60,000 nt of DNA from Tubiluchus corallicola. Lineage: Eukaryota > Priapulida > Priapulimorpha > Priapulimorphida > Tubiluchidae. How positions within the stretch are numbered: position 1 is the first letter of the stretch; each line of letters begins with the position of its first letter. The notes beneath the pieces were generated by a model. The model was not told the DNA's origin and did no database searches. It saw only the letters and a program-made list of their open reading frames with translations. A program made the position numbers and the translations under genes. The stretch lies in assembly GCA_030141605.1 (NCBI GenBank), contig JAQGDQ010000333.1:126001-186000 (forward strand), given 5' to 3'. Below are positions 1 to 11,792 of this stretch, piece by piece.

Positions 1-2009
1 TTGTAGCATTGCTGACGCCTGTTAGATGCCAGATAAAACTGGGAAATATTTCAACTAGTTAGCAAAACTGAGTACTGGTAGGCGGTTACAGATTATCACG
101 AAACTTATCTAGCAACAGGAAAAACTGCCTTTTTTTCTAATGAATACAGAAAAGCAAATACTTACAAACGAAAACTCTTGGAAAATGGCAATGGCTCTAC
201 TTTGCTAAATAAATAAAAATAACACAATATTAGCTAACACCATGACACAAAATACTAGATGTTTCAGGCAAATACATGAACCAGGGAACCTTGTACTGCA
301 AGTAAAATGGCATTACCACCAGACCTTCGTGAGATCTGCAAGTTGTAATAGTATTATGCCAATTTTAACAGCTCATTCGCCAGACCAATATTTCCAAGAG
401 CAATTTCATTCACAGTAGAGTAATTATTAAATAATTATGTTAAACTTAGTGTGAATTTCGTATAATTCATTGTTTGAACATTCGACCCTGGAATACTTTC
501 CTTGTACACTCTTGTGTTAGTCTTGTGGTAGATTAAAACAGATATATAGCTGTATTGATTAATAGTTTCATGCATCAGTTACAGTATCACCATGTAGGCT
601 AACCCCATGCTCCAGACTATAATATAACTGTTGGGACGAGATACATTACTGCGCTAAAATGATAAATTTAGGTGCACCCATTCTCTTGTATAAACTGAAT
701 TTAGAGTCATTTGCATCTTTATATTAATTATTTCCTGAAGATGATGCCATGACAACGAATTGTTTTTTTTTGGTTGGCTTAGTGCCAAGATTTTTGCTTC
801 GCGAAAAGAGCACTCAGCAGGTGGTCAATGCAGTGAGGACAGGATATTCGAATAGCAAAAATGTTCCAAACTTTGAATAAATAAATTATTTGTGCTTGAT
901 TAACTAAGTACTTATCATCTCAACTTTAATAATCATTGGTTAATGAAGGAATGATCCCACATGGCATCCTGAGTATGTGCAAAACTTATGCCCAAAAAAA
1001 GGGAATGTAAAAAATTTGGTAATGAGCAGATGTTTAACTGCACATTAATGCCAAGACCACTAAATCACACAGCCTTAGTAATCTTAGCAAGATTAAATTC
1101 CATCATGCAACTCACCAATTAATCCAACATTTGCAGGTGTTTGTGACAATGAAAGAGGAATTCTTTTATTAACAAGATTTGTACAAATTTCAGATCACGT
1201 CCTTATTTTAGTCATACAAACTACGGGACGAGTGTTCCCAGGTCACGCCTAGCTATTCTTAACATTTAATCAAGTATGATAAGAATAAATTATATTAATC
1301 ATTTACTATAGGTAAATGACAGTTTTGGTTTGTTAAAAATGAAATAGCAAGTAAATTATAATTATAAGGATACATAGGATGCATTTTAACAGCATTCATT
1401 TTAATAAATCTCAACCTGAAAGTACTCAAGCCAAGCACCCAGTTCTGTAAATTCGCAAAATGAAAAACAAAACACCAGGTAAGAGAAAATAAAAGCAAAA
1501 CAGCTTTAAATGACGAGAAATGATAAAGATTTTGGCCACAAATGTCAAGTATTTGATTTTGGAAGTTTTTTCTACAATTAATGTTTTAGATGTTAATTAA
1601 TCAGACAACAGCTAAAAGGTTAGCATAGCGTGTCACGATGAAACATGGTGACTGACTACAGCTCGTTAAATGATTAAAAAACTTTGACCAGATCAATAGC
1701 TGTTACATCTTAATGTAAGGAAAAAGAAAAAGTGAAAACAGCCTTGAAGAATGCCCTTGAAGCTTTCTATAGAAGCTTTGAAGCGATTACAACAAACATA
1801 GGCATTAATTATTTGGCAGCACCTTGACTAAAAAATATTTGGTACCATCCTATTGTAACATTAAATTCCACAAGAAATCACATAGAATGTTTTGAAGTTA
1901 TACGACAGGTTAAACTGAAATAAAAATTATGTTTTGCTCATAATTGATACCTATATTCTTATATTACATAACCCAATGCATAACAATACATACGTAACAT
2001 TAGATTTAC
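1..2009. other. No recognised exon; left-edge flank of JADE gene
   Basis: AT-rich sequence with no reading frame I can assign. The JADE exon at 2010-2151 ends in phase 1, so the next coding exon must lie further along the minus strand. I could not find one with JADE-like residues here, so it is probably beyond the left edge. This stretch is most simply intron. Confidence 0.4.
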
Positions 2010-2151
2010 TAAGCGCTTCGGGATGAACTGGAACTTGTACACCCTTTTCCCATTCCTCTCTCCAGGAATCAGTTAACATGTAATAGCTATCCAGCGGGAG
2101 CTGCTCTGTATCTGGAAGCTTCATGGCACTGATTAAATCTTTCCGAAACAA
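2010..2151 (-). CDS. JADE: JADE exon with the [13 protein letters not shown] block
   Basis: 142 nt, phase 0 in and phase 1 out. The acceptor AG is at 2153-2152 and the donor is A|GTAAAT at 2009. The first codon is TTG (Leu), not a start. This exon encodes the most conserved part seen, ending near VPVHPEAL. Confidence 0.88.
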
Positions 2152-4340
2152 CTAGAAGTGAAAAAAGTAAATGAGCACAATAAACATTGTGTACAAAAAC
2201 TTGATTTTTAGCAATTTAGTGATTTCTACTAAATTTGTTCAAGCGAGATTTATTATTTGCTGAAATCAAGATTAGTTCAGTATAGAGCATTAAGATTTCT
2301 GACAATTTTAATATACGGTTTATTATTTATTATTTATACGGTAAAAAAAGACAAGAGCTTGTAGTGTGTGCTGTAAAAGTACTTCAAAAATGTAAAATTA
2401 TCTTGTTTGGCTTCTGTTTTTAGTAAAATTCAAATGTGTTTTAAAATATATTTATTTCCACCATAAATATTTTACCTCTGCAGGTTTTTGCTTAACTGCA
2501 AAATTCAGCTTAGATGGTTTGTCTGCTTGACCTAGGCTCCACCATGGCCATTCTATTAAGAAATGAAAATTATGAAATTCATCATACATTTAAAAACAAA
2601 TTGTAAAAAATACCTTTTGGTGGCTTACATAGAAAATTATATGTAAACAATTCAGTAGGCCAATAATAAAATTTTACTATTTGAATCAAACTATTAGAAT
2701 ATTTAGCATCATTTGCATTTTAAGACATAAATACGTGGCAGCACAGGGTGTAAATTTAGCAACTTTTTTCTACAGGTACTGTATATAGGCAGCTAAAAAA
2801 TTGCCTGCTATATATTTTTTCAATGAGTATAGAATACTATACAAATTTTAATTATGAACAGGAATTTCACAACATTACATAGCATGTTAATTAATTCAGG
2901 CACTTGAAAACATTTAATATTAAAACAACACAACATTTATTAGAAACTTAATTTACAACTTTTTAAAAAACATGTTCAAATGTTTTGATAGAAATCAGCT
3001 GTCATCATCAGTGGTACATTATACAAACAACAATCTGTTTAACATCACAAACATCTGAGTATTTTGTCTAGAACTGGCAAGAAATTAAAAAAATTCTCCT
3101 CAATCTAGCATTAATGACCAACTCCTGAATCCAGCATTAATTACAAAGAATGATTTTAATCATTTCAGCATTATGATTAGAGCTACAAATAATTGGTGTT
3201 TATTAATAAAAGAAAGTTTATCTATGTACCCTAATAAGTCTTCTCTTAATATGCAAAGTTTTTCAATTTCATTAACTTAATTTACAAACACTTAGCTAAC
3301 TGTTGGTGTAACTATTTCCATTTCACAGGTCTGTTTATTCATTACATAAATATATAATTAGTGCATAATTCTCTGCACTGTAGGCTCCGCCTGTATAAAC
3401 TGGCTGTTATTTGTATAGTGTACCACTGATGATGACAGCTGAAATATTTGGACATGTTTCTTAAAGAGATGTAAAGAAAATTTTTTAAAAAGTTGTTGTT
3501 TTAAAAAAAGCATAGTTTTTCCTATACTACTACTCATGCTTTTTCTACTCAAACTATGCTTAACATTAAATTCATCATTTAAGCCACTTAATAAAAATTC
3601 TCAAATGATGCTGTATTAACTTTTTGGTTGTTATGTTGTGCGTACACCATATATCTAAATACCATACATGTATGTTATGTGTCTACCAAGCAATTGAATT
3701 CAATGGCATCATGAAAAACGAATACCAAAACTGTTCACAAGCAAGTCAGTCTTCTTGATGAATTTTGGGTAATCTATACTGAAATACTAACCAGCAACAG
3801 ATTCTACCCAAACGTGAATTTTGTCTTTGTATTTTGTTTTTCACATTTTTGCCTTTTTAAAATAGCTTGTTTGGTGTGTGAGTAAGCTTGAGTGGTTGAA
3901 ATCTAGCAAGCGTCAACAAGAATGTCATTGCCATGGATGCATCCTGACAGTAACACAGCAAAAACTTTTGGGAATTTAGGCCATGTACATTGACTCCTTT
4001 AAGATGCAAGGTTTCAATAAGGAGACATAGTAAACCTGACAAGCTTAGTTTACCAGCCAGCGAAACAAGTATAGAAATGACTTCTGCCTGTTCTTGGGCA
4101 GATTTACCAAATTTCCGGGAATAATAGTATTAAATTTGCGCCTTTCTGTAGAATTAATGTGTCTGAAAATAGTCAAAGGAATTTGAGGTGAAAAACAGAA
4201 ATGAATGAATTTGCCATTATTGAGGTAATTAAGATCAGTTTAATGAATAAAATATTTGAAAGTTTGGTTACCTTTACTAGACATCTCTTCATCTTGAAAC
4301 TGATCAACAGATTCATCTTCAGGAAACAGTCCCCTTGCTC
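2010..4340 (-). CDS. JADE: JADE-family PHD-finger protein, N-terminal part (three exons, gene continues off the left edge)
   Basis: Three minus-strand exons join in frame: 4340-4272, 2552-2476 and 2151-2010, all with AG acceptors and GT donors. The joined product starts with an acidic segment ([16 protein letters not shown]), passes a WPWWSLG stretch, and reaches the hallmark JADE block [14 protein letters not shown] followed by [20 protein letters not shown]. This block lies just before the EPC-like and PHD zinc-finger regions in JADE1/2/3 and Rhinoceros-type proteins. Those proteins are scaffolds of the HBO1/KAT7 histone acetyltransferase complex in the nucleus. The PHD fingers themselves are not in the window. 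The identification rests on recognising the family block by eye. JADE1, 2 and 3 cannot be told apart here, and an invertebrate usually has a single copy. Confidence 0.85.
2476..2552 (-). CDS. JADE: JADE exon, WPWWSLG segment
   Basis: 77 nt (2 nt completing a codon plus 25 codons), between acceptor AG at 2554-2553 and donor GAG|GTAAAA. It encodes [16 protein letters not shown] and then a short basic stretch ending KPAE, which reads straight into LFRKDL of the next exon. The open frame and matching phases on both sides support it. Confidence 0.75.
2955..3495. repeat. Inverted-repeat pair (possible small foldback element)
   Basis: The arm at 2955-3032 is repeated in reverse complement at 3405-3495. 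Both share the run CAGCTGTCATCATCAGTGG and continue through GTACA-TATACAAA, and the outer ends share ACAACTTTTTAAAAAA. The spacer is about 370 bp with no coding. It lies in a JADE intron. No clear target duplication was found. Confidence 0.6.
4272..4340 (-). CDS. JADE: JADE exon, acidic N-terminal segment
   Basis: 69 nt between acceptor TTACAG at 4341 and donor AAAG|GTAACC. Only one frame is open and it splices to the next exon as K-E-W. It encodes [18 protein letters not shown] and then MSSK. Acidic, low-complexity N-termini are usual in JADE proteins. Support comes from phase and context, not from strong residue conservation. Confidence 0.6.
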
Positions 4341-5310
4341 CTGTAAATTGCATTAACACTACTTTATTGGCAGAAAATGTAAAATTCAGATTATTACGAA
4401 TCCATCAAAGAATTTATGTAAAAAAGGATGACTCTGCTTGAAATGGCATATAAAGATCAACTAAAAAAGTTAAAGCACTGTCTGACATCTTTTATAAATA
4501 TCAATTTGTTTAGTTTTGTTTACACATAACTGAAAGTTTTTTTCAGATTAATTGCTGGGAGGTTCAATTTCATCACTTTGCAGGAAAGTTGATTATTATT
4601 TATTTATAGTTTTGTAATGTTCTTACACATAGCTAAACTAGGTATTGCTATAGTATAATCTGTGGGAAGGGCTTTCTACCTATCACCCCACCTTTCATAA
4701 TATGCATAACATCATCTTGGAAAGTACATGACACAGATATCCAGAAGTACAGTGGAACTGCTGAATCATAAAGCAGCCAAAATGCTTTAACTTTTAACTT
4801 TACTTTACAAAAAAATGGTTGAAACTCTAAACTTGTTATAAGAGTCTCTGAAGGACTAAACTTCTGCACATCCGCTGTTTGACTGATCTAACAGAAACAG
4901 ACTATCAGTGGTGATACCAAAATACTTGTTTCGATATTCTGGATGAAGCTTTATTCACTGATGAGATGTTGGAACTCTGTACAATGTGACTAATTCCAAA
5001 TTACACGGAGAGGCGTGACTAGCCACCAGTATCCAAACGTTGGGGACATAATTGAGTTAACCACAAAGACTTGTGAGCCATTCCTTAAGTGCTGCAACAG
5101 GTGTCATCACCGTTGATTGCTATGGCCATAGACTGAGGTTGCTGATGTTTTGCTGTGACTGACTCTGAAGTGAGCTATGCCCGTGGACTCCTCTCTCAGG
5201 GGAAGGGTTAACTGATAAGTAGACATTTTGTTTTTCTTTTTACATTGTCATTTTTGTTATTGTTAACTGCCCTTTGCAAAACTGTTAATGATAGTTGTGA
5301 TAATAGGACC
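4341..5310. other. Non-coding, no recognisable feature
   Basis: Intronic-looking sequence between a JADE exon and the 5' LTR of the gypsy element. The short reading frames here show no domain residues. Confidence 0.4.
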
Positions 5311-5734
5311 TGTTCTGATTTATCTAAATGAACTAAAAAGTAAATAAAAATAATTAATCTTTTCCGCCATTTCATGTGAGATTTAGTTGTTGGAATGTTT
5401 GAAATCTATGTATGTCATGGTCAACATGGAAAACCATAATGCCTAAGTAGACGCCTGTAAAACGTAACATCAAGCCTGGGACCCGCTGGTTTTTTTAAGT
5501 GAGCCCTTCGAAATTGCAACGTCTCTAAAAAACACATATTAATTACACCTGAGTCGTTGATTTTCTGGTTCATATGCCTTGTTACCCTCTGGAAAATGGT
5601 AGGACAACAACCGCCCACATATGTTACACAACCCCTTTTGTTGTGAATAAAAGATGACCCAACAGGTTAATCAAATTTGTGGATCAGTTGAGAGGTAAAA
5701 GTTGAGCCCCACCATAAAAATGTACTAGCTCCCA
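5311..5734 (+). repeat. 5' LTR of the gypsy element
   Basis: It begins TGTTCTGATTTATC and ends near TACTAGCTCCCA. It matches 8189-8612 over its whole length with scattered substitutions and small indels. It carries a poly(A) signal in GTGAATAAAAGATGA near 5641. A candidate primer-binding site, TGGTGGCAGCGG, lies just downstream at about 5742-5753. Confidence 0.85.
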
Positions 5735-6393
5735 TCACATTTGGTGGCAGCGGTTTTCTTTATGACAAACCCATTTTACAAAGTTGCAAATGTTTATTTT
5801 TCATTCTGCTTAGTAGTTTTGCTTCGTAGACTAACCAAGTTATTAACCTTGGAGTAAAGTATCAAAGTTGTTTTTGTTGGTGAAAGAAAGAAGCCATACA
5901 GTATTAAACTCTCAAATTCAGCCCTACATAGTAATATTGTTAATTTTGTTTGAAATTTGGATGTATTGTTATCTGCCTGAAGATATTGATATGACTGTTG
6001 TTGTGGTTAGGATTATTTCTATTTGAACCATTAAATGCATGTGCCGATTAATTGTCTAATATGCGCTTAGTTTACATTGCAATTATTGTCTGATAAGCCT
6101 GCATTTCTCAGTCAACTGTTTTTGATTAGAAATTTCCACTCAGTGTGACCCAGATAATATTAACTGGTCACATTCAGATAAATTTGCATTTATAAGCTGC
6201 TGCATGTACCAGCAGCTGGTAAATGCAGAGCTATTGAAAATTTTATTGCTCTTAACTGTCCTTGAAGAATTGTTAAGCCTTTGGCATTACCCTGTTGATA
6301 CAAAGTTTATCGTTGAAGCCAAGTGACTTATTGCTTATTCAGTTAAACAGGAATTGCAAATCCCTGCTCATTTTTGAGATAAACTATTGTACC

Positions 6394-7215
6394 ATGGAGG
6401 CATTCACGTATGAAGAATTAAACAGTAAACCTGTCACTGAGTTAAAGAGAATTTCTAACACTCTAAATATTAAAGTTGGACAACTTACAAAGCAAGGGTT
6501 AATTATTGAAATTTTAGTGACTCAGCTCCAACATGATAAACACCCAAATTTATCTCAGGAGACTGCTCAAGCAAAAATTGACACATTAGTGCATACAGAT
6601 GGTGGTAAACAACCAATTTACTTATTTGACCCTTTACAGATAAAGTGGAAGCATCAACTGATAAACAAACAAACCTCAGTACTGTGCAACAGGTCAATGA
6701 GCCCAGCGTTAGACCAAAACTTCCAGCACAAATAACTGCTGCAGAAGGTGACCCTGATTTTGAACAAGTCAGAGATACTGGTTTTGGGATAAAAAATCTT
6801 CAGCACAACTGGAAAAGCTCAGTCAGCTGAACAATTACAAGTTCTTTCACAAATACTGCAATAACATATGAATTTGAACAAAGAAAGATGGAATTGGCTG
6901 ACAAACAAGCAAGCTGGTACCCATCCCAGGTAAAAGTGAAATCGCAACTGGGTGGCTAATTGCTGCAGTGGAAGAGAATCTCCCAGCTAATTTTGTATTG
7001 GGGACACACTTTAAAATGAGCCTTACTCCCATCTCTGCTAAAGATATGGCCAAAATTAAAGAGAAAGATACTCCCTTCTCGAATAAAGTGAAAGCGGAGG
7101 TTAGGTTTTCTAAAAAAAGACCGCTAGTCATCCATCCTAAACATAAAAAGGAAGAAAAAGAGAAATGTATAGCTATCTCAAAAGCTACTAGCACAACAGA
7201 CTCCAGTGAGTAGTA
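6394..7215 (+). pseudogene. Broken gag-protease region of the gypsy element
   Basis: ATG at 6394 opens MEAFTYEELNSKPVTELKR, which resembles the SAP-like helix pair at the start of some animal gypsy Gag proteins. Frame is lost near 6640 and coding continues in another frame to about 6828. A third segment (6907-7211) has the typical C-terminal part of a retropepsin (LPANFVLGT) and then a Lys-rich tail. The active-site DTG/DSG of the protease is not visible. It is non-functional as it stands. Confidence 0.6.
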
Positions 7216-7249
7216 CAATAAAAAAGATACTCCTAATGCCATTGCTATC

Positions 7250-7965
7250 ACTGAAGATAGTCAGCAAATGGATGCTAAGACTTCGAGTATTTCTTGTCAA
7301 ACTTTGAAAGATGCCTTAAAGGTTGACGCTTGGACCAACTTCTAAATTCTAAATGATCCTAGGCTGTATGTATCTTGTTCACCAGACGTACTTGTTGTTA
7401 CTCGGTCTCAAGCACGCAAACAAACCTTGAGCAACGAATACAAACTGATGCAGTAAAGATGCTTACTGATGAACAAAAGCAAGAAAGTCTTGAATAGAAT
7501 GATAGTACAGATACTCTTCCAGATAGCCCAAATACTCTAGCAGCAGAATATCAAGACACAGATCTTTTAGCAAGTGTCAACACGATTAAACTTGCTGCCG
7601 AGCAAAGAACGGATGCCACTTTCAGAAACATTTCTGATCATCTTCTGATGTATTCTGAAGCAAGGAAACAAGGATCAGGATACTTTCTCAGAGATAGCCC
7701 CTTTTTCCTTCTCAAGAAAAAGAAGCGACACAATTCCTTTTTACAGTTACTAGTAGTACCTTATACCAGAAGATAACAGGCTCTTGAGCCACAAAGAAGT
7801 ATATTTAAACTTGCACTTCGTGTCAGAAAACCAGCCATAATGAAAGCAGATAGAGCTAGACTCAAACCACTTCCTATTATTGAAAAGCCATTTGCGCGGT
7901 TGAATATTGACATGATTGGCCGTGTGCAGAAAGTGAAGCAAGGCGACAGATAAATGTGTCACAAA
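7250..7965 (+). pseudogene. Remnant of gypsy pol (linker and integrase N-terminal region)
   Basis: Discontinuous frames hold VVTRSQARK (about 7395), LAAEQRTDATFRNISDH (about 7590), GYFLRDSPFF and then CTSCQK (7810) plus the conserved PFARLNIDMIG stretch (about 7890), the entry to the integrase core. The RT/RNase H section expected in between is absent, so a large internal deletion has occurred. Confidence 0.6.
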
Positions 7966-8094
7966 TTTCCACTTTACAAATTTTTTACTTTATCCGTAAA
8001 TGGGGATGGGGTGAAATGAGGTAAACCGGAGATGGGGTTAGGAAAGACCGTAAGTCATCTAATCACTCACCCCTTATAATTTAATATTGTAATA

Positions 8095-8166
8095 GCGGGA
8101 AAAAATGATGAAGCAGAAAAAAGTAATGAAGCAGAAAAAAATTGATGAAGCAGAAAAAAATTGAAG
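8095..8166 (+). repeat. Short tandem repeat before the 3' LTR
   Basis: Three imperfect copies of a unit close to TGAAGCAGAAAAAAAT. It is purine-rich and lies where the polypurine tract should be, but other sequence (about 25 bp) separates it from the LTR start. Confidence 0.6.
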
Positions 8167-8188
8167 ACTTATCTAAATAAATGATTGC

Positions 8189-8612
8189 TGTTCTGATTTA
8201 TCTAAATGAACTAAAAAGTAAATAAAAAAAAATCATAATCTTTTACGCCATTTCATATAAGATTTTGTTGTCGGAATGTTTGAAATCTATGTATGACATG
8301 GTCAACATGGAAACAATAATGCCCAAGTAGACCCCAGTAAAACGTAACATCAAGCCTTAGACCCGCTGGTTTTCAAGCGAGCCCTTCGACATTGCCAATT
8401 CTCTAAAAAAGACGTATTAATTGCACCTGTATCGTTGATTTTCTGGTTCGTATGCCTTGTTGCTCTCTCGAAAATTGTAGGACACCAACCGTCCAGGTAT
8501 GTTGCACAACCCGTTTTATTGTGAATAAAAGATGATGCGACAGGTTAGTCAGATTTATGGTGAGTTGGGAGGTCAAGAGTTGCACTCCCACCATAAAAAT
8601 CTACTAGCTCCA
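8189..8612 (+). repeat. 3' LTR of the gypsy element
   Basis: Full-length partner of 5311-5734, same orientation, with AATAAA in GTGAATAAAAGATGA near 8521. It begins TGTTCTGATTTATC and ends near CTACTAGCTCCA. Confidence 0.85.
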
Positions 8613-9426
8613 CTGTTAGTAATCAATCACTTTTTAATTTATCAATTGACCAGTCTAGGCCGTTGTTCGCATTTCAAAAAGTAAAAAAGGTAGCTTTTAC
8701 AAACTTTTGATAGAGAAAGTAGTGTAAACTTTTGGAATTTTTTGCACTAACAATAACTAGTGTGGATTTAAGGGCTTCAGGAATTGCCAATATATATGGC
8801 ACAACAGTGGCAGTCATCAGCAATATATGTTACTATTACTAGTCTGGCAACTAATACCTAATGTATCAAGATAACTGACAGGCAACCATAAATTATTGGC
8901 ATTTAGTTTTAGACATATTCATTATCTCGAAAAAGGATAGCCTTTAAAATTACTATTTTCATACAGTTTACATTAAATAAATAATAATAATATGATATAA
9001 ATAACATATTTAAGCACAAGTAGTCAAAAATATTCATAAAGATATAAGCACAGATAATACGTATGTTTGTGTATTCTTTATGAGTAAATTTGACTAGTCA
9101 TCTACATGTCTACAATTTTACCTCGAAATTCACTCAGTTTATTCAGTAAGCGTTTGATTCTCTGAGATGGTGCCATTCTGATCTTTGTTTAAAATAACTT
9201 GGTGGGCTCGGTTACATCAAAATGTGGTGTCACTATCCAATGTGGTTCTTTCACTTCTTTATTTTTTGCACTTATGACATTACCAAAACCAATGTAAATT
9301 TAATTTGCTTTGTATAAACACCATAAAAAAACTCTGAAAGGAAAATACAAGGATTGACCAAAGAGCAAACTTCAAATCTTTTAATACATATCATAAAAAG
9401 AAAATGGTATATTTCTATTTCACGAA
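8613..9426. other. Non-coding, no recognisable feature
   Basis: AT-rich sequence with only short random reading frames. Confidence 0.4.
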
Positions 9427-10031
9427 CAGCAAGTCCTCGCTTAATGACTCCCTATTTAATGACATTTTGTTTTAAGAACACTAAACATTTGACACCTTCC
9501 TCACTTAATGATGCCTATTTCATTTTAAAGGCAATTTTTTTAATTTATGATTTTTTTTACCTATATAAAGTACTAAAACACACTAATAACGTAAAACAGT
9601 ACAATTATTTGTTTTTGCTTTCCAGATGACCCCTAAAATTTAATACTAGCCGTTTGCAGCAAGCAAGATCTACTTGCAGTTTATATGCCGCCAGGCACCT
9701 GGGTACAAACTTTATGCTAAGGAATTTTGCCAGCAACCTATTGCTTTTTTTTTAGCAATGAGCATTTAGACGAAATTGTCCCAATCCACAGTGGTTAATC
9801 ACCAAGAAAGATAGGTGCTTTTATGCAAGCAGTAAGAAATTAATCAGTAGAAATTGAATAAACTCATAAGATGTTTATTTACATGAATTATGCAGCACAT
9901 TTACTTTGTCTTTGGAATATTAGTAGTCTTTTACATTACTTTCTGTGGAAGCCTTAGCTTTGTTTAAAGATTTTTAGCTAAAGATTTCGTTTTGCTGGAA
10001 TGCATTAGAGTCGTTACGCGAGGACTTACTG
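9427..10031. mobile_element. Non-autonomous TIR element (pogo/Tigger-like MITE)
   Basis: The ends are imperfect inverted repeats: CAGCAAGTCCTCGCTTAATG at the left and, read inward from the right, CAGTAAGTCCTCGCGTAACG. The ends are CAG...CTG and the right flank is TA; the left flank is AA, probably a decayed TA. About 605 bp, with no transposase. The superfamily call rests on the CAG ends and TA target. Confidence 0.7.
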
Positions 10032-10636
10032 TATCTTGCAGCTTCTTTTAATGACTACCATAGGGAGTCCACAATGTGCAATACAACAACAGTTTAAAAT
10101 CGCCTTCTCTACACATGTGCTGTTGTCAATTTACATTTGCATGGCTGACTCGATGTGTCTATACTCTTCTGTTAACATTAAACATGTAAAACTAAATCAG
10201 AATATACAATTATTTTATATAAATCACTATAAAATTGATCACAGACAATGGAACTGCAATGGAACGACTAGAGTCACTAGACAATATGTAACTGTTAAAT
10301 AGCAGTTGCGAAATGATAGCATGATGTCAGGCAGTGTGTAAATGGAGCCTGTTTATAGCCAGCAAATCATTTAAATTTGTATTTGTCAAGGAGTAGAATT
10401 AGGCACTCTATCACAATCCAGGTTCGTATTTGGATCAGCACATTTTACTAATTTTCATCTGTTATCACTACCTCCTCGGTAAAGTATTATGGTCTAAGTT
10501 AGTGTTATTATATAAAATATATTAATTATTGAAACACAAAATAATCACGGATGTACTTGAATAAACAAACTGCTACAAGTCGTCTAGAGTTTTTTGTTTC
10601 TAGAAATGAATCTATGTGCTCAAGTAAAGTAATTAT

Positions 10637-11792
10637 TAGGGGTGCACCGAATACACATTATCATCTACTGAACCGAAACTGAATTTTTATGATTGGGTTC
10701 CACCGATCTGAACCTTAATTGAATGATCGGCCATGCTATAGAACCGAACTCAGAATTATTAAATATCAAGTTAGACAGGAATACAGAACCGAATTTTTTT
10801 GGAAGCGAAACCGAATTTTCTTGATTCATATTATTTTCTTATACATATACCGTACTCTACATGCAAAACATTCCAAATGAAAGGAATTGTAAAATTTGCA
10901 ATGTTTAAAAGGTTTTAAGCTAGTGGTGACTGTGAGTTGCGTAAAATTCTTCTAGTAACTAAATCTATTTCTTTAATGTTTATTGTAGCATAGTAAAATA
11001 TTAAATATTTTACAAACAGCCCGAATTATTTTAAAAGCAGTTAAAAGCATTTTGTACAATCAGTGGTATCGAAACAAATGTTTTAGTTCAAGTATTGTGT
11101 TCACTTGCAAAACAATGTAAAATGTACAATTTTGTAAACACCTTGCAGTCAAAATGTTCAAAACTGATTATATGACTTAAAAGCAACCCAACTAATAGCA
11201 ATTCTTCAAAATTTAACACAAAAAATTGTTAAGAATTATCTACCTTCATCATGACCATGTCTAATGTAAAGATTTGGGATTTCTAAAATAAATGAAATCT
11301 GCCCTCAAGATAGCAAAAAAACTGGACATTGCTATGCCAGCATTCTGTTTTATAGCTAAGGCTGCTAAGCTGAAACACTTTAGTGCAATGCAGCAATAGC
11401 GTAGTTCTTTACAAGCTCGGAATTTCATTGAAGTATTTAGCCATGTATAAGTGAATACGGCACCACCAGGGTATTGTGCTTTGATACAACTTGTGCACTG
11501 ACAATGCATCGCAGTCATCAAGTTATCAAAGAGAACAGAAAGCAAAATGTGAGTTGCTGTTTCGTGTTCGATAATTATTAACAGTTTTTTTGGCTAATTT
11601 TTGTAAGCATTAAACAAATATGCGGTTTGTGTAATGTACTTCTTGCCAAATGTGGCAATTATGAAAAAAGTATATTTGTATATTAAAAGTTCACCGAAGT
11701 TTTTGTGATTACAGCCAAACCTCACCGGGCCAGATTTTTACATTGATATTCAGGGAAAAAAGTTGGCGATCCAAATATCTGGTGCATCCCTA
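10637..11792. mobile_element. Non-autonomous hAT-like DNA transposon
   Basis: Perfect 8-bp direct duplications GTAATTAT flank the element (10629-10636 and 11793-11800). The terminal inverted repeats are TAGGGGTGCACCGAATA and, from the other end, TAGGGATGCACCAGATA. An 8-bp target site and TAGGG(G/A)TGCACC ends are typical of hAT elements. The interior (1.16 kb) has internal ACCGAA-type repeats but no recognisable transposase. Confidence 0.85.

Larger units (their letters stand above)
5311..8612 (+). mobile_element. Decayed Ty3/gypsy-type LTR retrotransposon
   Basis: Two direct long terminal repeats of about 424 bp flank some 2.45 kb of internal sequence. The internal order is a gag-like frame with a SAP-like start (6394), a retropepsin tail (ENLPANFVLGT near 6973-7006), a VVTRSQARK-type linker (near 7395), and an integrase zinc-region remnant with CTSCQK and KPLPIIEKPFARLNIDMIG (7810-7920). 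Reverse transcriptase, RNase H and most of the integrase core are missing. Many stops and frameshifts make it inactive, and the two LTRs differ at many sites, so the insertion is old. No clean short target duplication is visible. Confidence 0.85.

Noticed and set aside
6847-7251. 134-residue hydrophobic minus-strand frame
   Set aside because: Shadow of the Lys-rich gypsy gag/protease region; no independent support.
11261-11545. 94-residue Cys-rich minus-strand frame inside the hAT-like element
   Set aside because: No transposase motif; the likely explanation is chance in a non-autonomous element.
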